Shown here: positions 24,475-30,723 of the stretch, one piece after another | Numbering within the stretch: position 1 is the stretch's first letter | Layout of the letters: each line of letters begins with the position of its first letter | Origin: Hyphomicrobiales bacterium | GTDB lineage: Bacteria; Pseudomonadota; Alphaproteobacteria; Rhizobiales; Rhizobiaceae | Length of the DNA stretch: 38,761 bases | Assembly (NCBI GenBank): GCA_024225445.1 | Contig: JAAEMP010000044.1 | Span: forward strand, 1-38,761 | Direction of reading: 5' to 3' | Program-made: the position numbers and the translations under genes | The notes under the pieces: model-generated | Database searches by the model: none | Told to the model about the DNA's origin: nothing | Seen by the model: the letters and a program-made list of their open reading frames with translations, nothing else

Positions 24475-25152
24475 CTATGCCGCCTTTTCCAGCTTGCCCA
24501 GAGCAATCTCCACCTCGTGACTCCCGCCCAGCAATTCCAGAAGTATCCTTGCTTTGACGCCTTCGATCGCTTGCACATCAACCAGATGACCATCAAGCGG
24601 GCCCTCGACAATTTTTACCTTGTCTCCGGTTTTGAATTCATGATGAGATCGCATAAACTGCTGAGCATCTGGCACACCGAATTCCCGATTGTTTTCAATG
24701 ATAAAACGATTGAGACGTTCTCCGGAAATTCCCGCTGGCCGATTGGCGACACTCATTACCCCATGCACTAGATGTAACCGGAAAAGCTCAAACCATGCCT
24801 CATTTCCTTTCTTAACGCCAAACCACAGACAACCGGGCATGGCGGGAAAGGCAAAACGCCGTTTATTGCGGGAGAAACGATTGACCCGACGCCATTTGGA
24901 ATAAAGCGGCAAATAGACATATCCGGCGTCAGTGCCGGTCGGTTTCAAAGTGTTTTTGTCAACCCATTGGGTAATCATTTTCTGGGTGACATATTCCTTT
25001 TGCGAAGGAACAAACAATACATACCAGATGATACTTTCATCACCCATGCGCTGACGCGCCACCCGGTTGATACGTCTTGCCCCCTGCTCCAGCTGCTTGC
25101 GTCGGTCCCTGCTCTGGCCGCTGCTACAGTGGTTTTTTCTTTTCCTCTTCAA
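24475..25152 (-). CDS. NusG-family transcription antitermination paralogue
   Basis: A 225-residue NusG/RfaH-like protein. After a basic N-terminal tail, the NGN domain runs from WYVLFVPSQKEYV (about residue 43). The KOW domain closes the protein: TGDKVKIVEGPLDGHLVDVQAIEGVKARILLELLGG. True nusG lies between secE and rplK; this one does not, so it is a specialised paralogue that probably binds RNA polymerase at particular operons. The start is TTG 25152 with AAAGGGG upstream; ATG at residue 36 is an alternative but lacks a ribosome binding site. It is 49 bp downstream of a 64-aa gene and convergent with the GNAT-like gene. Specialised NusG paralogues often sit in prophages or surface-polysaccharide islands, but neither is evident here. 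Confidence 0.78.
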   Translation of the reverse strand: MKRKRKNHCSSGQSRDRRKQLEQGARRINRVARQRMGDESIIWYVLFVPSQKEYVTQKMITQWVDKNTLKPTGTDAGYVYLPLYSKWRRVNRFSRNKRRFAFPAMPGCLWFGVKKGNEAWFELFRLHLVHGVMSVANRPAGISGERLNRFIIENNREFGVPDAQQFMRSHHEFKTGDKVKIVEGPLDGHLVDVQAIEGVKARILLELLGGSHEVEIALGKLEKAA

Positions 25153-25201
25153 CTCTCGACCCCTTTAATTTGAAAAGTCCTCGTTACTGCTGTCGGATTC
25201 T

Positions 25202-25396
25202 TTATTTGTTAGCTTTGGTACCGGCGTCGCGGTTCAAAGAGATATTAATATCGATAATCCTGTCCTCATCCGGGCCAAAATCGATCAGGGTCTGAATATC
25301 CGCCAGTTCATCGGTAAAATGTTCAACATCAACAATCCCTTCATTTAGTCTGCAACCGGTAATCATTCGCCATTTTCTGTCAGTCTCATTCGCCAT
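25202..25396 (-). CDS. Conserved-looking small acidic protein, function unknown
   Basis: A 64-residue protein, acidic in the middle (DVEHFTDELADIQTLIDFGPDEDRIIDINISL). ATG 25396 follows GAGGG at close spacing. It lies 49 bp upstream of the NusG paralogue on the same strand and probably shares its transcript. No domain is recognised. The coding character (balanced composition, clear start, operon position) makes it more likely real than not. Confidence 0.6.
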   Translation of the reverse strand: MANETDRKWRMITGCRLNEGIVDVEHFTDELADIQTLIDFGPDEDRIIDINISLNRDAGTKANK

Positions 25397-25560
25397 CAGG
25401 CCCTCGCTTTGATTTGGATGTTGAAATTTAATTCAATCCTGCCGGTATCGCCCCCCAACTTGAGCAATCACTCGCCCGACCTCGCCTTTTTCTTCACCAG
25501 CTCTGATGGGCAAACAGGAGTACAACGCCACTACCGGAAAAATCATAGCAAATTTGATTC

Positions 25561-25617
25561 TTGCCATTTCAAACTTGTTACGGTATAATTACCGCAATGT
25601 CAACGGTATTATTACCG
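25561..25617 (+). promoter_or_regulatory. Autoregulated promoter of the S24 repressor, with two operators
   Basis: A near-consensus sigma70 promoter: TTGCCA (25561-25566), 17-bp spacer, TATAAT (25584-25589). Operator 1, CGGTA-TAAT-TACCG (25581-25594), covers the -10 box. Operator 2, CGGTA-TTAT-TACCG (25604-25617), follows 23 bp later across the start-site region. Bound repressor would close the promoter, the classical layout of negative autoregulation. Confidence 0.85.
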
Positions 25618-25655
25618 GATTTGTCAAATCGATACAACCTCTGTAAACAGGAATC

Positions 25656-26411
25656 ATGAAAGATATTCTCGACAGAATTGAAACCAGGCTGAAACTGGTA
25701 GGACTGTCAGCCCGCGCCGCATCAAAAAAAGCCGGTCTGACCGAGGACGCCATTCGCAACATGCAAAGGCGGGTCAAGTCCAATTCAGGCCAAGGCGTCT
25801 CCACCAAAACCATTCAGGCTCTCGCCGTGGTTTTGAAAACCACCCCTGCTTGGTTGCTTGAAGGGGATAATCCCATTGACCCCGCCAATGGTGAATATAC
25901 CGGCAAAGACGGCAATATATTGCCGTTCCGCCTGAACGAAGATGCTCCCCAACCACTGCATCCCGTGCCTGCCGGTGTTCGCCTGGTAACAGTAAAAAGC
26001 CATGTGGAGGCTGGTTTCTGGGATGAATCGGTACAATGGACTGAAGACAGGTGGTATTTGGTTCCTGTTCCGGCCGATGACAAATTCAGTAATGTCAGCC
26101 TCTATGGCGCCGAAACCCGCGGCCCTTCGATGAACAAGATCTATGAAGAAGGTACCGTGCTGGTATATGACAACATCCATGAAACCCAGGAAGAACTGAT
26201 TTCCGGCAAGCGTTATATCATCGAACGTGTCGATGCCGGGGATGATCGCGAATGCACAGTAAAAACACTCCACCGAGACCCGGAAGGCGCTTACTGGCTG
26301 GTGCCCGAATCTGACGACCCGCGTTTCCAGGAGCCATTACGCGTCAACGGCGATGAGGGTGAGACGATCAGAATAATCGGCCGCGTACGCTACCGGGTTT
26401 CTGAAGAATAA
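25656..26411 (+). CDS. LexA/CI-like self-cleaving repressor (HTH + S24 peptidase)
   Basis: A 251-residue repressor with an N-terminal XRE-type helix-turn-helix (about residues 10-68, SARAASKKAGLTEDAIRNM and the recognition-helix region) and a C-terminal S24 peptidase domain. The self-cleavage site is Ala119-Gly120 (SHVEAGFWDE). The catalytic dyad is Ser158 (TRGPSMNK) and Lys185 (ISGKRYIIE). It should therefore inactivate itself on RecA filaments or another signal, as LexA and lambda CI do. Its own promoter carries two CGGTA-N4-TACCG palindromes, and two more lie before the next gene at 26531. The operator differs from the alphaproteobacterial LexA box (GTTC-N7-GTTC), so this is not LexA. Prophage structural genes are absent. 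Confidence 0.87.
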   Translation: MKDILDRIETRLKLVGLSARAASKKAGLTEDAIRNMQRRVKSNSGQGVSTKTIQALAVVLKTTPAWLLEGDNPIDPANGEYTGKDGNILPFRLNEDAPQPLHPVPAGVRLVTVKSHVEAGFWDESVQWTEDRWYLVPVPADDKFSNVSLYGAETRGPSMNKIYEEGTVLVYDNIHETQEELISGKRYIIERVDAGDDRECTVKTLHRDPEGAYWLVPESDDPRFQEPLRVNGDEGETIRIIGRVRYRVSEE

Positions 26412-26458
26412 ATGCTCCGCCAATTCAAACCGGTACGGTAAAGCGCTCATTCCAGCTT

Positions 26459-26507
26459 CGGTAATTTTACCTTTTTGCTTGACTTGCGGTAATAATACCG
26501 CTATATT
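26459..26507 (+). promoter_or_regulatory. S24-repressor-controlled promoter of the 108-aa gene
   Basis: TTGACT (26479-26484), 17-bp spacer, TATATT (26502-26507). Operator 3, GCGGTA-ATAA-TACCGC (26486-26501), fills the spacer exactly. Operator 4, CGGTA-ATTT-TACCT (26459-26472, one mismatch), lies upstream of the -35. This is the same palindrome as in the repressor's own promoter. Confidence 0.83.
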
Positions 26508-26530
26508 TCTAAGCTATTTCGGGAGGACCA

Positions 26531-26857
26531 ATGCAGGATATTGATATAGACAGGATCCTTGCGCAACTTTGTCCCTGCATCAATGAGACCTTGCAGCAGG
26601 CTGAGCATTACCGGTTGAAATGTTATCTTCAGCGGCGCCAATGGCAATTGCTGCAATTCCGTATCGGTTATCGGGATGACTGGTCCAGTGACGAATTGAT
26701 CTTTGTCCTTCGAAACCGCCTCAAAACATTGCGAAAACTGCAAAAACTCAATCCCGGCGCACCGGGCACATTGCTGCTACCTATGGTCCGTGTCGCCTAT
26801 CAGGCGGAAATAGAAATTGCCAATTTCAATCAGGCAGGAAAATCAGATTTTTGGTAA
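26531..26857 (+). CDS. Hypothetical protein under S24-repressor control
   Basis: A 108-residue protein with no family I recognise. ATG 26531 follows a strong GGGAGG. It is basic and probably helical; repeated Gln/Leu/Arg stretches (LKCYLQRRQWQLLQF, LRNRLKTLRKLQKL) suggest an amphipathic, possibly coiled-coil or nucleic-acid-binding character, and no signal or membrane segment is visible. Its promoter contains two copies of the repressor's operator, so it should be silent until the repressor is cleaved. The GrdB-like reductase follows 57 bp downstream on the same strand and may be cotranscribed. Confidence 0.7.
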   Translation: MQDIDIDRILAQLCPCINETLQQAEHYRLKCYLQRRQWQLLQFRIGYRDDWSSDELIFVLRNRLKTLRKLQKLNPGAPGTLLLPMVRVAYQAEIEIANFNQAGKSDFW

Positions 26858-26914
26858 ACCAGTCCAGTTCATCAAATGCTTCCGTATAAGCAAAAAAGGG
26901 ATTAATTTACTGAT

Positions 26915-27802
26915 ATGGACCAACCACTCGCCTATCTTGAGCGCATCCGCGAATATTATCTGGCCCTCGGCTATCAGACGCCATATCGCTGGGCTTCCTT
27001 TGACGACGTGCCGTTTTGCCCCGTGACAAAACCCGCACACGAAGCCTCATTCGCCATCATCACCACAGCAGCACCGTATCAATCCGGCAAAGGCGATCAG
27101 GGCCCTGGTGCGCCTTATAATGGTGCAACCAAATTTTTTTCTGTCTATTCCGGGTCGACCCAATCCGAACCGGACCTGCGCATTTCCCATGTTGCTATAG
27201 ATCGCACCCACACCACGGCAGAGGATCAAGCCAGCTATTTTCCTCTGCGTGCCCTGAAAATTCTTCAGTCAAACGGCGGAATCGGCCACATCGCACCGCG
27301 CTTTCATGGCCTGCCGACCAACCGCTCACACAACACCACCATCCAGGTGGATAGTAAAGAAATTGTCCAACGATGCCTGGAGGATAAAGCTGATGCGGCC
27401 ATTCTGGTGCCCAACTGCCCCGTCTGTCACCAGTCTGTGGCAATCGCTGCCCGGGCACTGGAAACTGCCGGCATCCCAACGGTAATTACCGGCTGTGCCA
27501 GAGACATCATCGAACTGGTCGGCGTACCACGCTTTTTGTTCAATGATTTCCCCCTGGGAAATTCCGCCGGCATCCCCGGCGACGAAAATTCCCAGCTGCA
27601 AATTACCAGACTGGCCATCTCCCTGCTGGAAAACGCCGTCAAACCCCGCACAACGCAGCAATCACCATTTCAATGGCCCGGCCCGGCTGACTGGAAAAAG
27701 GATTATTCAAACATCGCACTACTTTCCAAACAACAACTGGCGCAAAAGCGCAAAGAGTTTGATGCAGCTAAATTAGTGGCTCCAAAAAAACCGGCCAGAT
27801 AA
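26915..27802 (+). CDS. GrdB/PrdB-like (glycine/D-proline reductase selenoprotein B family) protein
   Basis: A 295-residue protein resembling the selenoprotein B component of glycine, sarcosine, betaine and D-proline reductases. The family-like parts are the early FAIITTAAPY, the RTHTTAEDQASYFPLRAL region, and the late VPRFLFNDFPLGNSAGIPGDENSQLQITRLAISLLE. The redox site is a Cys pair, Cys168-Pro-Val-Cys171 (NCPVCHQS), near where some clostridial members have selenocysteine; no in-frame TGA is present here. Stickland-type reductases are anaerobic, so in this organism the protein probably does something else. ATG 26915 has only a distant AGGGA. It may share the transcript of the 108-aa gene. 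Confidence 0.72.
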   Translation: MDQPLAYLERIREYYLALGYQTPYRWASFDDVPFCPVTKPAHEASFAIITTAAPYQSGKGDQGPGAPYNGATKFFSVYSGSTQSEPDLRISHVAIDRTHTTAEDQASYFPLRALKILQSNGGIGHIAPRFHGLPTNRSHNTTIQVDSKEIVQRCLEDKADAAILVPNCPVCHQSVAIAARALETAGIPTVITGCARDIIELVGVPRFLFNDFPLGNSAGIPGDENSQLQITRLAISLLENAVKPRTTQQSPFQWPGPADWKKDYSNIALLSKQQLAQKRKEFDAAKLVAPKKPAR

Positions 27803-27845
27803 GGAGAGGATGACGAAACCCGCTGCAATATCATATCGTAACTAA

Positions 27846-28352
27846 TTATTGATAAGTGTTAATTATCAAATCAGCCCAAAATTTACTTTTTGTATATTTT
27901 CGCGGGTGAAGAAACATCATTAGTTTTGATGGAGCGATAAGTACGCCCCCTTCACTAATTAGTAATTCTGCACACTTTCCACAGTCTAATAACATTGCGT
28001 TAAAAATTGGGGTAGTTTTACTGCCATCCAGCAAATTTGGATCAGCGCCATATTTGATCAACAACTTCATCATTTCGATGTTCTTATGTCCAATCGCGAT
28101 TGACAGGGGCGATATTCTTTCTCCTGGTTTCCCCTGTCCAGCGTTTGGATCTGCGCCTGATAAAAGCAACTTCTCAACAGCTATGAAATCTGATCTAACA
28201 ATCGCATCCCCTAAAATGTTGTCATACTTATTTTCACACGCAAATACACTAAGAGGCACCAATATCAATGTCATGAATCTTAATAGCCTATTCAATTTTG
28301 CATTTCTGAAAACTCGTTTTTCCTGTCCCATCCGACTCATTTCCACATTCAA
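27846..28352 (-). CDS. Ankyrin-repeat lipoprotein
   Basis: A 168-residue protein with an N-terminal signal ending in a probable lipobox (LSVFAC, Cys39), so it is likely anchored at the periplasmic face of a membrane. Two or three ankyrin repeats follow: DAIVRSDFIAVEKLLLSGADPNAG, SPLSIAIGHKNIEMMKLLIKYGADPNLL and a degenerate third, TPIFNAMLLDCGKCAELLISEGG. The C-terminal 25 residues have no recognisable motif. The basic stretch before the hydrophobic core suggests the true start may be a later Met (for example residue 5 or 8). It stands alone between convergent and divergent neighbours. Ankyrin proteins bind other proteins; a partner cannot be named. Confidence 0.78.
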   Translation of the reverse strand: MNVEMSRMGQEKRVFRNAKLNRLLRFMTLILVPLSVFACENKYDNILGDAIVRSDFIAVEKLLLSGADPNAGQGKPGERISPLSIAIGHKNIEMMKLLIKYGADPNLLDGSKTTPIFNAMLLDCGKCAELLISEGGVLIAPSKLMMFLHPRKYTKSKFWADLIINTYQ

Positions 28353-28557
28353 CTCAGCCAGTCTCCTATTCCACCCCTCAATTCCGCCATAATTGTGTTA
28401 GCCACCATTCCTTCACACTGCAAATTCACTGAGTTTTCCCCAGCATCGCGATAGTTGCCAACAAGGGTTGTTTATGTGGTAGTGATTTGCTTTGATGACA
28501 CTGCAATAATCTCAACTTTTAAGATTTCGGACGAACTGTCCGAAGACAAGACGGAGA

Positions 28558-29154
28558 ATGACACAAATGTTCAAATACAACACCATCCCCGCAATGGCGC
28601 TGGCAATAGCATCCACTTTCGGGGTGATGAGTGCTCCAACTGAAGCAACCGCCGAAGAGGTTTATTTCATCCGCGGTGCGATGAATGTTTTCTCTGCCGG
28701 AATGAACCAGATGACCGACCGTTTGCGCTCGCGTGGCGTCAATGCCAAGGCCCTGTCAAACGGCCAATGGTCCGGCATTGCCAGAGACATTATCAACCGT
28801 AACAAAAGCGGCAGGGTATCCTATCCGATCATCATTGCCGGCCACAGCGTTGGTGGCCAGGAGGCACCTAAATTCAACGATATGCTGGCCAAGGCCGGTA
28901 TTCCCGTCGCTCTCGTCATCGGCGTTGATCCGGGCTGGGCTGCCCCGCCACCCTTCACCGCCGGCTCTACCAGAGTGGTCAATTTCTGGGTTGGCGGCAC
29001 AGCGCGTGGCAATCCCTATCGTTCCACCGGCGGCTTTCGCGGCACCATCCGGAATATCGATATCCGCTCATTCTCCAAAGCCGATCATGTGCAAATCGAC
29101 AAGGACAGGGGCGTCCAGTCGCGTATCATCGGCCTGGTCATGTCGGCTCTCTAG
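28558..29154 (+). CDS. Secreted alpha/beta-hydrolase-like protein
   Basis: A 198-residue protein with a signal peptide (IPAMALAIASTFGVMSAPTEATAEE), so probably periplasmic. The mature part has a serine-hydrolase elbow, IIIAGHSVGGQEAPKF, plus possible Asp (GVDPGW) and His (KADHVQIDK) partners, in the right order for an alpha/beta hydrolase or lipase-like fold. It is shorter than most such enzymes. The start may be ATG 28558 or 28567; the GGAG site fits the second better. A strong terminator follows 27 bp after the stop. Substrate unknown. Confidence 0.75.
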   Translation: MTQMFKYNTIPAMALAIASTFGVMSAPTEATAEEVYFIRGAMNVFSAGMNQMTDRLRSRGVNAKALSNGQWSGIARDIINRNKSGRVSYPIIIAGHSVGGQEAPKFNDMLAKAGIPVALVIGVDPGWAAPPPFTAGSTRVVNFWVGGTARGNPYRSTGGFRGTIRNIDIRSFSKADHVQIDKDRGVQSRIIGLVMSAL

Positions 29155-29180
29155 CCAGACATTGACCTGATTAAGAATTG

Positions 29181-29210
29181 AAAACCGGCCGGCAATGGCC
29201 GGTTTTTTTT
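29181..29210 (+). terminator. Rho-independent terminator
   Basis: A 10-bp perfect stem, AAAACCGGCC and GGCCGGTTTT, with a 6-nt loop and a continuing T-run (eight Ts in all). It ends the transcript of the secreted hydrolase-like gene. Confidence 0.92.
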
Positions 29211-29365
29211 GCGTATGGTTTCATTAAAGCATGTCGCGTCCGGTTTATTCTGGGTTATTGAAATTCCCGAATATTACTGGCAATCTGTTTGTGATCTCGA
29301 AAAGCATCTTTGCCGGTGACATCCACACCGACTTGGTTTTCCGGAGTAGAACTGGACTAAATAGT

Positions 29366-30427
29366 ATGCCAAGGCCCAATCCCTATCGCCCCTACAGGCC
29401 TTGCCCGGAGCAACAGGCTCTGATACCCGATATTTCCGGCAATTCTATCAATGGCCTTGACGAGACTGAGCCGCGCCCTCCGCGATATATCTACTGGAAC
29501 GATCCCGATAAAATTGCCCATGGCGCCTTGCAGCGCTGGTTTTATCACAACGATCCCGACAATCAGGCACTTCGCCTGGCCCGACAGGACCGCGCCGCCA
29601 TCACCGATTTCAAACTGCCACCGGTGGCTGGACCTAAACCAGAATATGACAACAGCAACAACACAACGGAATTGCTCGAGCAGGTGAAAGAATTCGATTT
29701 CGAAATGACCGGCATCACTGCGATGAAACCGGAATTTCTTTATCACAACACCGAAATTGATCACCAATGGGTGGTGATGATCGCAGTCATTCATGATTAT
29801 GTACAAATCAGTGAGGCCCCTCGCGACAAGGCAGGAGCGGAGGTGGTTCGCCAATATGGTCGCGCCATGCGCGGCGCTATGCAGACCGCTGCATGGATCA
29901 GAAACCGGGGCTATGATGCCGAACCCCACACCGGACCGTTGGCTGGTAAATTGCTGATGATCCCGCCAGCCATTGCCTGCGGCTTTGGTGAACTGGGAAA
30001 ACACGGTTCACTGATCAACCGGCAACATGGGTCGAACTTCCGGCTTTCAGCTGTCACCACGTCCATGCCATTAAAGCCAACCGAAGCGCCACCGATGTGG
30101 GTAGATGATTTTTGCATCAATTGCCGCATCTACGAAAATGCCTGCCCGCCGGGGGCTATCTCACCGGACAAGCAATTGGTCAGGGGCAGACGCAAATGGT
30201 ATGTCGATTTCGACAAATGCATCCCGTTTTTCAACGAGAATTTCGGCTGCGCCATGTGTATCGCCCAATGCCCGTGGAGCCGACCCGGCATTGCACCACG
30301 CCTGAGCAAAAAATCACCCGCAGGCACGAGAAAAACGTGGCACTTTCAAAATCATAGAAGAATGGCAGGGGCACACAGACTCGAACTGTGGACCTACGGT
30401 TTTGGAGACCGTCGCTCTACCAACTGA
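29366..30427 (+). CDS. Reductive-dehalogenase-like 4Fe-4S protein, probably frameshifted at the 3' end
   Basis: A soluble, RdhA-like protein with a likely cobalamin-binding N-terminal domain (about residues 1-245 from ATG 29366, e.g. INGLDETEPRPPRYIYW, PAIACGFGELGKHGSLINRQHGSNFRLSAVTTSMPL) and two iron-sulfur motifs. The first, CINCRIYENACPP, should be CxxCxxCxxxCP; its third Cys is Tyr (TAC at 30131-30133). The second, with CIPFFNENFGCAMCIAQCP, is intact. The frame then runs into the antisense of tRNA-Trp and ends at 30427. Adding one A in the A6 run at 30308-30313 would give ITRRHEKNVALSKS and a stop at 30355-30357, just before the tRNA, which is more natural. Starts up to 29231 are open. 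The role is unknown; aerobic homologues may be debrominases or not dehalogenases at all. Confidence 0.75.
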   Translation: MPRPNPYRPYRPCPEQQALIPDISGNSINGLDETEPRPPRYIYWNDPDKIAHGALQRWFYHNDPDNQALRLARQDRAAITDFKLPPVAGPKPEYDNSNNTTELLEQVKEFDFEMTGITAMKPEFLYHNTEIDHQWVVMIAVIHDYVQISEAPRDKAGAEVVRQYGRAMRGAMQTAAWIRNRGYDAEPHTGPLAGKLLMIPPAIACGFGELGKHGSLINRQHGSNFRLSAVTTSMPLKPTEAPPMWVDDFCINCRIYENACPPGAISPDKQLVRGRRKWYVDFDKCIPFFNENFGCAMCIAQCPWSRPGIAPRLSKKSPAGTRKTWHFQNHRRMAGAHRLELWTYGFGDRRSTN

Positions 30428-30438
30428 GCTATACCCCT
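30363..30438 (-). tRNA. tRNA-Trp (anticodon CCA)
   Basis: Read on the minus strand it folds as a full cloverleaf: acceptor AGGGGTA with TGCCCCT, D-arm AGCTCAGTTGGTAGAGC, and anticodon loop CTCCAAA with anticodon CCA. The T-arm is CACAGTTCGAGTCTGTG, and the 3' CCA is encoded (30363-30365). The 3' part of the reductive-dehalogenase-like reading frame overlaps it on the other strand. Confidence 0.96.
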
Positions 30439-30723
30439 ATCTCAAACAGGTTCGGTCAATTGATTTGACTGTCTGCTTCGTCTGGAGATTACTAAGCAGA
30501 TGATGGCGTTAATTCAAGCCAAAAATCACGATATTGGCATCGATTTGAAAATTGATACAGGTTAATGGGAAAATACTAGCCTTCTACAGGCAATCAAACC
30601 CCTTTTTCTTTACAAGAAATCATCCCGCTCATCCAACGGCCATAAAACCGATAGTCCCGTTACCAGTTGCCTGATTATCGGGTAACTGATAAAAATCCAA
30701 ATCTTTTCTACACTCCCGGCACG

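Noticed and set aside
27415-27440. Selenocysteine in the GrdB-like protein
   Set aside because: The redox positions are TGC/TGT cysteine codons and no in-frame TGA occurs in the gene.
30363-30438. tRNA-Trp as an integration site for an island spanning the S24 repressor and NusG paralogue
   Set aside because: No integrase gene and no direct repeat of the tRNA 3' end were found in the window.
30640-30690. Interlocking GTTACC/GGTAAC and CCGATA/TATCGG repeats downstream of glutamate dehydrogenase as a riboswitch or attenuator
   Set aside because: They lie after the gene's stop codon and are not followed by a T-run; at most a weak terminator.
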